A stretch of DNA of 14,666 nucleotides from HGM11368 sp051883395 (lineage in GTDB: Bacteria; Bacillota; Clostridia; Christensenellales; UBA3700): assembly GCA_051883395.1 (NCBI GenBank), contig JBJETQ010000037.1:1-14666 (forward strand), read 5' to 3'. Position numbers and translations under genes: made by a program. This document shows, piece by piece, positions 7,343-14,630 of this stretch (within the stretch, counting starts at the first letter, position 1; the number at the start of each line of letters is the position of its first letter). Under the pieces are notes generated by a model. It had not been told where the DNA came from and did not search any database. It saw nothing but the letters and a program-made list of their open reading frames with translations.

Positions 7343-7377
7343 TTAGCAATAATTCTCTATGAGTTAATATTTATAAT
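7343..7377 (+). promoter_or_regulatory. Probable minD promoter region
   Basis: A perfect TATAAT is at 7372-7377 but lacks a good -35 at 17 nt. An overlapping option is TTAGCA (7343-7348), 16 nt, TAATAT (7365-7370). A promoter is expected because a terminator precedes and no other is visible, but the exact element is not settled. Confidence 0.4.
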
Positions 7378-7383
7378 GATTTT

Positions 7384-7432
7384 ACGGTGTCCTGCGCAGA
7401 ATTGGTATACAACGGTGAGCGCAGCCAGCCGT
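7384..7432 (+). promoter_or_regulatory. Structured 5' leader before minD
   Basis: The leader can fold into one arm. Outer helix ACGG/CCGT (7384-7387 with 7429-7432) and inner helix CTGCGC/GCGCAG (7392-7397 with 7419-7424) flank a 4+4 internal loop, with a possible small TTG/CAA helix at the tip (7402-7404 with 7410-7412). It ends 5 nt before the AGGAG of minD (7438-7442). I do not recognise it as a known riboswitch. It may stabilise or gate the mRNA, or be chance. Confidence 0.35.
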
Positions 7433-7447
7433 CTTATAGGAGAATTT

Positions 7448-8242
7448 ATGGCCAGAAAAATTGTGCTGACGTCAGGTAAAGGCGGTGTAGGAAAGACGAG
7501 CATAAGTGCGTCTTTGGGCATCAGTCTTGCCAACAGAAACAACAGATGTCTGATAATCGACGCCGACGTGGGACTTAACAATCTCGACGTGGTTATGGGT
7601 ATGGAAAACCGACTTGTATACGATATGTCCGACGTGCTTGCAGGAAAATGCACCATATCCAATGCTCTTATTCAGGACGAATACAACGCCCAGCTCTATA
7701 TTCTGCCGTCGTCCCACGCATTCAACGACGTAGACGTTTCGGCTGCGGAATTTCGCAATCTTATATCGAGATTGGAAGACAGCTTTGACTTTATTCTCAT
7801 CGATTGTCCTGCCGGTATTGACGTTGGTTTTCACAGGGCGGTCAGCGGAGCCGACGAAGCGATTGTGATAACCACACCGCACATATCGGCAATAAGAGAC
7901 GGCGACAAGGTACTGTCCATGTTGGCAAGTTATGGACTCAACAGTATCAGCATCGTCGTCAATAGGGTCAGGGGAGATTTGGTGTTGCAAGGCAATATGA
8001 TGAGCGCAGAAGATATAGCCAAGGTTCTGCGGTATCCGCTTTTGGGAGTGGTACCCGAAGATGACAAACTCACAGTCTATTCTCAGCTTGGCAGGATAGG
8101 ACTCAACGCTCATCAATCAAGAATTGCCGTCGATATAATAGCAGACAATCTACTCAGCGGCAAGACGAGAATTTACGATCCGACTTTGAGATACAAAGGT
8201 TTGATGGGCAAACTCAAAATGTGGTTGGAGAAAAGTATATGA
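7448..8242 (+). CDS. minD: Septum site-determining ATPase MinD
   Basis: A 264-residue ParA/MinD-family ATPase that dimerises on the membrane with ATP and positions the division inhibitor away from mid-cell. It has the deviant Walker A KGGVGKTS at residues 11-18 with both lysines, the MinD-specific DADVGLNNLDVVMGMENRL block, DCPAGID (Walker B region), and VNRVRGDLV. The C-terminus, GLMGKLKMWLEK, is an amphipathic helix matching the MinD membrane-targeting sequence. The start at 7448 is chosen because AGGAG lies 5 nt upstream and the product then begins at the conserved MARKIVLTSGKGG; the reading frame extends upstream to 7376 without support. Its stop overlaps the minE start (ATGA). minC, usually just upstream, is absent from this window. 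Confidence 0.96.
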   Translation: MARKIVLTSGKGGVGKTSISASLGISLANRNNRCLIIDADVGLNNLDVVMGMENRLVYDMSDVLAGKCTISNALIQDEYNAQLYILPSSHAFNDVDVSAAEFRNLISRLEDSFDFILIDCPAGIDVGFHRAVSGADEAIVITTPHISAIRDGDKVLSMLASYGLNSISIVVNRVRGDLVLQGNMMSAEDIAKVLRYPLLGVVPEDDKLTVYSQLGRIGLNAHQSRIAVDIIADNLLSGKTRIYDPTLRYKGLMGKLKMWLEKSI

Positions 8243-8475
8243 GCAACAAAAACGAAGCTATCAACAGACTCAAAAAGGTTCTTTTACAGGACAAGGTATA
8301 TTCTTACGAAGGTTTTTTGAAGATACTCAAAGGCGACATTTATAGTCTTATGAGCTGTTATATGACCGTCAAAGAAGACGTTGACGTCGACTTTGAAATA
8401 GACGATGAAGGAGACTGCACTTTTTGTATCAAGGTCAAAGCCAATAATCTCAAAAGTCCCAAAACTTTGTTGTAA
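8239..8475 (+). CDS. minE: MinE-like topological specificity factor
   Basis: A 78-residue protein matching the MinE pattern: a helix A.NRLKKVLLQDK, then LKILKGDIYSLMSCYMTV, then two beta strands VDVDFEI and CTFCIKVKA, in the same order and spacing as MinE (KERLQ..., LRKDILEVICKYV..., then VQLEQ and ILELNVTLP in E. coli). MinE stimulates MinD ATPase and displaces MinC, giving pole-to-pole or static Min patterns. The ATGA overlap with minD and a GGAG at 8227-8230 support this start; GTG 8221 is an unlikely alternative. The usual amphipathic N-terminal membrane-targeting stretch is missing, as the protein begins MSNKNEAINRL. Similarity is moderate, but position after minD makes the call strong. 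Confidence 0.85.
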   Translation: MSNKNEAINRLKKVLLQDKVYSYEGFLKILKGDIYSLMSCYMTVKEDVDVDFEIDDEGDCTFCIKVKANNLKSPKTLL

Positions 8476-8537
8476 GCGTAGTGGTATAAAGCGACTTGTG
8501 CTTTCATAAATTGTACTATCAAACAGAGAGGTGCAAT

Positions 8538-8717
8538 ATGAAATACGATGAAAACCAAGCCGTACAATCAGTCAGCTATCCCAACGAAAACGTGCTAAGA
8601 CGCACTACTGCAAAAAAGAAAGTCAAACTCATAGACGTATTGGTTGTGCAGTCGATTATCTGCGTAGCAATCAGTTGCGGACTTATCATCTCCCGATTGT
8701 TAATGACCGTTCTTTGA
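8538..8717 (+). CDS. Small single-pass membrane protein
   Basis: A 59-residue predicted protein that I do not recognise. The first 35 residues are polar, with a basic KKKVK patch at about 30-34. They are followed by one hydrophobic helix of about 20 residues (roughly 36-57, LIDVLVVQ to LLMTVL) at the very C-terminus, suggesting an N-in, tail-anchored form. AGAGAGG at 8525-8531, 6 nt before ATG 8538, supports expression. It lies 62 nt after minE, and its stop overlaps the likely TTG start of the M50 protease, so the two are probably coupled. In Bacillus this slot is held by SpoIVFA, the one-pass regulator of SpoIVFB. This protein is far shorter and lacks any LytM domain, so the parallel is positional only. 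Confidence 0.7.
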   Translation: MKYDENQAVQSVSYPNENVLRRTTAKKKVKLIDVLVVQSIICVAISCGLIISRLLMTVL

Positions 8718-9562
8718 AATTTTCTTTCAGTCCGCTTTTTATCCTTCTCGTCGTCTTTTATGCGCTGACGGGTCAACTGTATATGCTTATCGGATACGTG
8801 ATAAGTATATTTATGCATGAATTGGCTCACGAGAGAATTGCCGGCTGGCGTGGATACAAAACCTTGTCAGTCAGGCTTATGCCTTACGGCGGAGTAATGG
8901 AAAGCAAAGAGTGCTATCAGGGCAAGGACAATATCGTCATTTCGCTAGCAGGACCGATATTCAATTTTTGCATTGCGCTTTGCGTAGTGGCGGCATGGTG
9001 GTTGGTGCCGTCGTGTTACGTCTATACCCGTGATATTTGCGTAGCCAACGTTACTATGGGAGTCATCAATCTTCTGCCGCTCTATCCGCTTGACGGCTCC
9101 AACGTGGTAATTGCTCTGTCAAAAAACAAGCTCAGATCTATCAGATACGTAAGGATAGCAACGCTGGTTTTTGGCGCTCTTTTATTCGTCGCAGGCATAA
9201 TTTCTTTGTTTTATACCCCAAACCTGTCAATTGCGGTCATGGGGATATTTTTGTTTTTCGGTGCACTTGGCAAGAGCGAAAAAGAAGCTGCCGATTGGAC
9301 TTCAACTTCTACGTTTATTTTCAAAAATTATCGACACGGTTTGAGAAAAACCACTGTTTTGATATCTTGGGACGCTCCGCTTTTCAGGTGCGTTGCTATG
9401 ATGAACAACAAAGAATATATCACCTTTGAAATTGTCAACGACGACTCCGATACGATAGCCACCTTGTCCGAAGATGCGATAAGACAAATTTGTCAGGACA
9501 AACCGGCGGATACTACTTTAAAAGAATGTCTGCGTGAAAACATGTTTTTTTCAATCGATTAA
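8714..9562 (+). CDS. M50 intramembrane metalloprotease, SpoIVFB-like
   Basis: A 282-residue polytopic site-2-protease family enzyme that cleaves substrates within or near the membrane. Zinc ligands are in HELAH (H35, E36, H39) and in NLLPLYPLDG (D127); the SLAGPIFN motif lies between. These match SpoIVFB in order and spacing. Several hydrophobic segments cover residues 1-190. The soluble tail of about 90 residues resembles the single CBS-like domain of SpoIVFB (DAPLFRCVAMMNN...ATLSEDAIRQI). The start is chosen at TTG 8714, where TTGA overlaps the small protein's stop and the product begins KFSFSPLF as in relatives; TTG 8675 is an in-frame alternative adding 13 residues with no ribosome binding site. 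It could process a sigma factor, but no substrate gene is present and sporulation cannot be concluded. Confidence 0.88.
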   Translation: MKFSFSPLFILLVVFYALTGQLYMLIGYVISIFMHELAHERIAGWRGYKTLSVRLMPYGGVMESKECYQGKDNIVISLAGPIFNFCIALCVVAAWWLVPSCYVYTRDICVANVTMGVINLLPLYPLDGSNVVIALSKNKLRSIRYVRIATLVFGALLFVAGIISLFYTPNLSIAVMGIFLFFGALGKSEKEAADWTSTSTFIFKNYRHGLRKTTVLISWDAPLFRCVAMMNNKEYITFEIVNDDSDTIATLSEDAIRQICQDKPADTTLKECLRENMFFSID

Positions 9563-9604
9563 GTCAACGTGTCATATATTCTTCAACAAAAATTAATATT
9601 GCGC

Positions 9605-9633
9605 TTGTAAATATAATAATATTTTGCTAAAAT
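9605..9633 (+). promoter_or_regulatory. Promoter of ROK-to-rng unit
   Basis: TTGTAA (9605-9610), a 17-nt spacer, and TAAAAT (9628-9633) preceded by TGC (extended -10, identical TGCTAAAAT to the Sel1-gene promoter). The expected start near 9640 leaves a leader of about 25 nt. No terminator was seen between the M50 gene and this promoter. Confidence 0.65.
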
Positions 9634-9664
9634 ATATTTGACAAACAAATTTGAGGGTACATAT

Positions 9665-10612
9665 ATGATTTATGCAGGCGTAGATATAGGCGGAACCAAT
9701 ATCAAAATCGGACTTGTCGACACCAGCGGCAAGATTCTTATCAGCTCGTCATTCAAGACGGGAGCCGACAGACCTTTTGAAGAGATTGCAGAAGACATCA
9801 TAGTCAATCTGCACGCACTCTGTTCAAAGGCGGAAGTCAATTTTAAGGAATTGGGCGGAATAGGTATGGGCATACCGGGTACCGTAGATACGGCAAAGGG
9901 CAAGGTCGTTGCCGCCGCCAACATAGGCTGGTACGATATAGACATAGTTGGATACTTATCGGCTGCCACGGGGCTGAAATGCGCCGCAGGCAACGACGCA
10001 AATTGCGCTGCATTGGGAGAGTTTAAATATGCCAACAACAAGGGCTATCGCAATATAGTTTTCATTACGCTCGGCACAGGTATAGGCTCGGGTATAATTA
10101 TCGATGGCAAAATCTTTTCGGGTATGGGTAGCGCAGGCGCAGAAGCCGGACATCTTACTTTGATTTACGACGGGGAGCCTTGCAACTGCGGCAACAAAGG
10201 TTGTTGGGAGAGATACGCTTCCGCTACGGCTCTTATCAATCAAACTCGCAAAGCCGCCGAAGAAGCGCCTAACAGCATATTGGGCAGATTGATAGCTTCC
10301 GAAGGCAAAATCAACGGCAAAACTGCATTTTTGGCAAAGGAAAAGGGCTGTCCGGTTGCCAGTCAGGTAGTAGACAAATATCTTGAATATATAGGTGCAG
10401 GACTCATTTCTCTTAGCAACATACTTCACCCCGAAGCATTTGTTATCGGTGGCGGCATATCTCACGAAGGAGACCATATTTTCCTGCCTATCAAAGCTCA
10501 GCTCGACGAATATCTGGAAAAGAGCGGCTTTATGCCTTACATAGACGTAGTCAGAGCAAGTCTTGGCAACAGCGCAGGATTGCTGGGAGCGGCGACGCTG
10601 GTGATGGAATGA
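9665..10612 (+). CDS. ROK-family glucokinase
   Basis: A 315-residue sugar kinase that phosphorylates glucose (or a related hexose) with ATP, feeding glycolysis. ROK features in order are phosphate-1 loop DIGGTNIKIG from D7, catalytic Asp111 in GNDANCAALGE, the phosphate-2 loop LGTGIGSGIIIDG, GAEAGHLT with zinc ligand His163, the zinc motif C173-x-C175-x4-C180 in CNCGNKGCWE, and an adenosine-site GGGIS. This set fits Gram-positive glucokinases (GlcK type); no N-terminal repressor domain is present. GAGGG at 9653-9657 supports ATG 9665; the frame is open back to a TTG at 9638. Its last codons overlap the radical SAM gene start (ATGA), so a metabolic kinase heads an operon of RNA-related genes. 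Exact sugar is inferred. Confidence 0.92.
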   Translation: MIYAGVDIGGTNIKIGLVDTSGKILISSSFKTGADRPFEEIAEDIIVNLHALCSKAEVNFKELGGIGMGIPGTVDTAKGKVVAAANIGWYDIDIVGYLSAATGLKCAAGNDANCAALGEFKYANNKGYRNIVFITLGTGIGSGIIIDGKIFSGMGSAGAEAGHLTLIYDGEPCNCGNKGCWERYASATALINQTRKAAEEAPNSILGRLIASEGKINGKTAFLAKEKGCPVASQVVDKYLEYIGAGLISLSNILHPEAFVIGGGISHEGDHIFLPIKAQLDEYLEKSGFMPYIDVVRASLGNSAGLLGAATLVME

Positions 10613-12357
10613 CCAACAGAGAACTATCAGAGATTCTTTTGCAGGTAGAAAAACCTGCAAGATACGTCGGGGGAGAATTTAATATGCCCGATATGGACAA
10701 GCCTTGTCGACACAGGACTTGTCTTTGTTTCTGCGACAAATACGAAGTAGGCATGAGCAATATAGGCGTGCGTATTTTGTATCATATGCTCAACGATATG
10801 CCGGGTTTTGTGTGCGAGCGCAGCTTTGCTCCCGACCTGGATATGGCTCGTCAACTCACAAGCCATGGCAAAAGGCTGTTCAGTCTTGAAACCAAACGTG
10901 ATATAATCGATTTTGACCTTATCGGTTTTAGCGTCCAGTTCGAACTTCAATACACCAACATTCCATACATGTTCCGATTGGCAGGCATACCGCTTTATGC
11001 CAAGGACAGAGACGAAGATTTTCCGCCGATAATAGCAGGCGGACCTTGTGCAGTCAATCCTATGCCGTTTGCACCGTTTTTCGACGCAATACTGATAGGC
11101 GACGGAGAGATTACTTTCAAACAAATCAACGAATTGCATCTTCAATGCAAGGAGCAGGGACTTTCCAAGAGCGAGTTTCTAAGGCAGGCTTCCAATCTTA
11201 CGGGAGTTTACGTACCTTCTATCGGCAACCGCACCACGAGAGCGGTCGTTCAGGATTTGGACGGAGCCTATTTTCCTACCGATATTCTCGTTCCCAATTG
11301 CGACATAGTACACGACAGATCGACGATAGAACTTTTCAGGGGCTGTGCCAACGGTTGCAGATTTTGTCAGGCATGCTTTTTCTATCGTCCGATAAGAGAG
11401 CGCAAACCCGACACGCTTATCGGGTACGCAACAAAACTTATGGACAGCACAGGTTATGACGAATTGAGTCTTTCTTCTTTGTCCACCAGCGATTACAGTT
11501 GTCTCAAAGAGATTGTCGACGGCATTAAGGAGCAAGCTGACAAGCGCAAGGTCAAACTTGCATTGCCTTCTTTGCGCCTTGACAGTTTTGAAGCGGAAAT
11601 ATACGAAGAGACCAGCGGTTCGTCTTTGACGTTTGCGCCGGAAGCGGGTACGCAAAGACTTCGCAACGTAATCAACAAGAACATAAGCGACAGAGACATT
11701 TACAACTCAATTAAAGCGGCTATGGAACACGGAGTCAAAAACGTCAAGCTCTATTTTATGATAGGACTTCCTACCGAGACTCAGGACGACTTGCAGGGCA
11801 TAGTCGACATTGTTCATCTCGTCAAGAGTCTGCACAAACAGTACGGCAAATCCAAGCTCATCAATATCACCGTATCCACGGCAGTATTCATTCCAAAGCC
11901 GCTCACGCCTTTTCAATGGGAGCGCCAGATAACCATAGAAGAAATGAAGCAAAAGCAAGATTTTCTCAAAGAAAAATTGCGCATCAAAAACGTAAAATAC
12001 AGTTGGCACGGTGCGGAACCGTCGGTTATCGAAGCTCTGCTTGCAAGGGGCGACGAGTCGCTTGCTCCGCTCATCGAGCAGGCTTACGAGCTGGGAGCGG
12101 TGTTTGACAGTTGGAGCGAAAACTTCCGCTATGAATATTGGCTCGAAGCGATAGAAAAGTGTCATATCGACGTCGCCGATTTTATTGGCGAACAGAAAGA
12201 AGACAAGGAATTTTGTTGGGATATAATAGACAACGGAGTTACCAAGAGTTATCTTTTGTCCGAGCGGCACAAATCTCGCCAAGGCATAACCACGCCTAAC
12301 TGTATAGGCAAGTGCAACGGCTGCGGAGCAAGCAAACTGGGGAGATGTTTCAGATGA
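10609..12357 (+). CDS. B12-binding/radical SAM protein, TIGR03960 type
   Basis: A 582-residue protein like the TIGR03960 family of uncharacterised radical SAM proteins. The N-terminal part starts with KPARYVGGEFN and contains KYEVGMSNIGVRILYHMLN, a B12-binding-like Rossmann region ending in AGGPCAVNPMPFAPFFDAI. The radical SAM core follows, with cluster cysteines C246, C250 and C253 (C-x3-C-x2-C in RGCANGCRFCQAC) and FAPEAGTQRLR. The C-terminus is Cys-rich (C-x3-C-x2-C-x7-C over the last 20 residues), suggesting a second metal site. It overlaps the ROK gene upstream (ATGA) and the DUF2344 gene downstream (ATGA). The family is usually found beside or fused to DUF2344 and near rng/rplU in Clostridia; an RNA or ribosome modification role is suspected, not shown. 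The reaction is unknown. Confidence 0.88.
   Translation: MTNRELSEILLQVEKPARYVGGEFNMPDMDKPCRHRTCLCFCDKYEVGMSNIGVRILYHMLNDMPGFVCERSFAPDLDMARQLTSHGKRLFSLETKRDIIDFDLIGFSVQFELQYTNIPYMFRLAGIPLYAKDRDEDFPPIIAGGPCAVNPMPFAPFFDAILIGDGEITFKQINELHLQCKEQGLSKSEFLRQASNLTGVYVPSIGNRTTRAVVQDLDGAYFPTDILVPNCDIVHDRSTIELFRGCANGCRFCQACFFYRPIRERKPDTLIGYATKLMDSTGYDELSLSSLSTSDYSCLKEIVDGIKEQADKRKVKLALPSLRLDSFEAEIYEETSGSSLTFAPEAGTQRLRNVINKNISDRDIYNSIKAAMEHGVKNVKLYFMIGLPTETQDDLQGIVDIVHLVKSLHKQYGKSKLINITVSTAVFIPKPLTPFQWERQITIEEMKQKQDFLKEKLRIKNVKYSWHGAEPSVIEALLARGDESLAPLIEQAYELGAVFDSWSENFRYEYWLEAIEKCHIDVADFIGEQKEDKEFCWDIIDNGVTKSYLLSERHKSRQGITTPNCIGKCNGCGASKLGRCFR
12339..12344 (+). promoter_or_regulatory. Ribosome binding site deciding the DUF2344 start
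   Basis: GGGGAG sits immediately against ATG 12345 (no spacing) but 9 nt before ATG 12354. This favours the second ATG, which also forms the ATGA overlap and gives the family's usual N-terminus. Confidence 0.7.
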
Positions 12358-12998
12358 TTGTCATCAGGCATTGTAAAAACGGCGATATGAAGTACGTATC
12401 GCACAAGGATACTTTGAGAGTGCTTCAACGTGCGCTCAAAAGAGCAAAAATAGACGTGGCATATTCCAAGGGGTTTGTACCGCACATGCTTACCTATACC
12501 ACCACGCCGTTGCCTTTGGGCGTGGCAAGTGAAGCGGAGTATTTTACGGTTGATTGCCAAGGCATTGACGCAGGTGCGTTTTTGCAGGCGTTCAATCAGG
12601 CTTTGCCGCAAGGTCTAAGGGGAGATTGGTCGAAAGAAGTAGACAAAAACCCTAATCTTGCCTATATGGTTACGGCTAGCAGATACCGTATAGACGCAGG
12701 CGAAGATGCTCGGAGAGTCAAAGAAATCATGTCGTCAGACCAATATATCATCGAGATTGCAAGGAAGGGAGAAAAAATTGTCAAAGACGTCAGAGATATG
12801 ATTTTTGACGTGGACGTTGACGGCAATTATATATTTGCAACTCTTGCCACGGGCAACGTCAATCTCAGAGTCGACAGCTTTGCCGAAAGTCTCAACGAGC
12901 GTTTTGGACTATCTGTTTGTCGGGACGACGTGGTCAGAGAAGAACAATTGGTTTCTTCTGACGGCGGTCTTGTAAGCGCAAAGGAGTTTTTGTCGTGA
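12354..12998 (+). CDS. DUF2344 (TIGR03936) protein, radical SAM partner
   Basis: A 214-residue protein of the DUF2344/TIGR03936 family. Family hallmarks in the N-terminal half are MKYVSHKDTLRVLQRALKRAKIDVAYSKGFVPH (residues 13-45) and then PLPLGVASEAEYFTVDC. The rest is an alpha/beta region ending with SLNERFGLSVCRDDVVREEQ. No transmembrane or signal sequence is present. It is either separate from, or fused to, the TIGR03960 protein across bacteria, so a complex with the preceding gene product is likely. Start 12354 is preferred over ATG 12345 and GTG 12312 because of the ribosome binding site spacing and the stop/start overlap. Its stop overlaps the rng start (GTGA). Molecular function is unknown; substrate binding for the radical SAM partner is a guess. 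Confidence 0.88.
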   Translation: MIVIRHCKNGDMKYVSHKDTLRVLQRALKRAKIDVAYSKGFVPHMLTYTTTPLPLGVASEAEYFTVDCQGIDAGAFLQAFNQALPQGLRGDWSKEVDKNPNLAYMVTASRYRIDAGEDARRVKEIMSSDQYIIEIARKGEKIVKDVRDMIFDVDVDGNYIFATLATGNVNLRVDSFAESLNERFGLSVCRDDVVREEQLVSSDGGLVSAKEFLS

Positions 12999-14485
12999 AA
13001 GAAATTTTGATAAACGTACAAAACAGCAATACCAAAGTTTGTATAGTCGAGAACGGACAACTCGTCGAATTTTGGGTAGAAAGAAAAAATATAGCAGGAC
13101 TTGTCGGCAATATCTACAAGGGCAAGGTTACCAACGTTTTGCAGGGCATGCAGGCGGCTTTTGTCAACATAGGTCTGGAAAAGAATGCGTTTTTGTATGC
13201 CGGCGATACTTTGGCATACAAAGAAGAATTAAAAGACGTTACACAGGATAGGCTCAATCTCAAAGCCGGCGACAAAATTATCGTTCAGGTTGTCAAGGAC
13301 CAATTCGGCTCCAAGGGGGCAAGAGTATCTATGAACGTTACTCTGCCCGGCAGACTTGTCGTGCTTATGCCTATGCTCGATTACGTCGGCGTATCCCGCA
13401 AGATAACCGACGAAGACAAGCGCAACGCTCTCATACAATACGTCAATCAGGTCAAGCCCGACGGCTACGGCTTTATTTTGCGCACGCAGGCGGAAGACTG
13501 CGACCTTGAAGAACTCAAACGAGAGATGTTTGAGCTTGTGGCAAAGTGGGAAGAAATCAGGGACTCCGTTCCGTCAAAAAAGGTATGTTCGCTTGTTTAT
13601 AAGGACGAAGATCTGGCAATAAGGGCAGTAAGAGACATGCTGCGCAACGACGTGGATAAGGTGGTTATCAACAACCGCAAAATGTACGAAGAATTTATAC
13701 GTGCGTTTCCTGACCTTTACAAGACCAAACCCGACCTGTTCGAAATATATACGGGTGGTCAGGACTTGTCGGAAAAATACAATATAACGGCGCAGATAGA
13801 CGGGTTGCTGGACAGACGTGTCAATCTCAAAAACGGCGGTTATCTCATCATAGACCGCACCGAAGCGTTGACAGTCATCGACGTCAACACAGGCAAGTAC
13901 GTGGGTGACAAAAACTTAGAAGACACGGTCTTTGAGACCAATCGCATTGCAGCAATAGAAATAGCAAGACAACTGCGCCTTCGCAATATAGGCGGAATAG
14001 TCGTCATAGACTTTATCGATATGAATAACCCGATACATATCGACAAAATTTTACAAACGTTGCAAGAAGAACTTGCCAAGGACCGCACCAAAACTTCTAT
14101 TGCCGGAATGTCGTCTTTGGGGCTTGTGGAGCTTACCCGCAAAAAAAAGCGCAGTATGATAGACGCCGTAATGTTGCAACCTTGTCCGTATTGCAGGGGC
14201 AACGGGTACGTATTCAGCGACGAACACGTGGCAGGCAAAATCAAAAATTCTCTCAACGCTACTTTTGCATGTCCCGACAACAAAGCGGTACTTGTAAGGC
14301 TTGCGCCAAGCGTTTTCAACAAGATTTTTACGGCAAGGCTGCTGGAAAAGGAATGTGAAAAGGACTGGTCGGACAAAAGAATTTATATGCTTGCCGACCC
14401 GCATATGCATATCGAAAAGTTTACTATTCAGGTGTTGCACGGAGCAATACTCGAAATTCCGGACGACGCCAGAATGTTGTATTAG
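12995..14485 (+). CDS. rng: Ribonuclease G/E family endoribonuclease
   Basis: A 496-residue RNase G-length protein, with the catalytic core only and no RNase E degradosome tail. It processes rRNA and turns over mRNA by cutting single-stranded AU-rich sites. An S1-like domain covers about residues 34-120 (GLVGNIYKGKVTNVLQGMQA). The DNase-like catalytic site has D296 in TVIDVNTGKY and D339 in VVIDFIDM. Their 43-residue separation equals that of D303/D346 in E. coli RNase E. The zinc-link cysteines C397 and C400 (CPYC) keep the same offset as C404/C407. The GTG start at 12995 is preceded by AAGGAG at 12981-12986 and overlaps the upstream stop. The mutual position with TIGR03960/DUF2344 and the downstream promoter fits the Clostridia rng-rplU order. 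Confidence 0.95.
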   Translation: MKEILINVQNSNTKVCIVENGQLVEFWVERKNIAGLVGNIYKGKVTNVLQGMQAAFVNIGLEKNAFLYAGDTLAYKEELKDVTQDRLNLKAGDKIIVQVVKDQFGSKGARVSMNVTLPGRLVVLMPMLDYVGVSRKITDEDKRNALIQYVNQVKPDGYGFILRTQAEDCDLEELKREMFELVAKWEEIRDSVPSKKVCSLVYKDEDLAIRAVRDMLRNDVDKVVINNRKMYEEFIRAFPDLYKTKPDLFEIYTGGQDLSEKYNITAQIDGLLDRRVNLKNGGYLIIDRTEALTVIDVNTGKYVGDKNLEDTVFETNRIAAIEIARQLRLRNIGGIVVIDFIDMNNPIHIDKILQTLQEELAKDRTKTSIAGMSSLGLVELTRKKKRSMIDAVMLQPCPYCRGNGYVFSDEHVAGKIKNSLNATFACPDNKAVLVRLAPSVFNKIFTARLLEKECEKDWSDKRIYMLADPHMHIEKFTIQVLHGAILEIPDDARMLY

Positions 14486-14542
14486 ACCGATGTACAAGCA
14501 ATTTATCGCATAACTCGGCGTATCTTTCTTTGAATTATCGTG

Positions 14543-14577
14543 TTGACATTTAGGGCAAGGAGTGCGTAGAGTATAAC
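14543..14577 (+). promoter_or_regulatory. Weak candidate promoter after rng
   Basis: A perfect TTGACA (14543-14548) is followed by TAGAGT at 18 nt (14567-14572) or by TATAAC at 23 nt (14572-14577). Neither -10 is good. It may be an auxiliary promoter upstream of the stronger one at 14631. Confidence 0.3.
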
Positions 14578-14630
14578 AGAGTTTTCAGCGTCTATTATAT
14601 AGATAATAATAAAAAAGTGCGTTATTTGAG

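Noticed and set aside
8488..8504. Small hairpin AAAGC-7nt-GCTTT between minE and the small membrane gene
   Set aside because: Only 5 bp with no T run following; too weak for a terminator, and the genes are probably co-transcribed.
9563..9604. Terminator for the minD-M50 unit
   Set aside because: No inverted repeat with a T run was found after the M50 stop; termination may be Rho-dependent or read into the ROK promoter region.
12995..14485. Apparent preference for C before G at codon junctions (many TACG, AACG, GACG)
   Set aside because: In roughly the first 200 codons of rng I counted about 27 C against 7 T before G, but C is also preferred before AA, so much of this is general codon bias. 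It is only useful as contrast for the Sel1 composition break.
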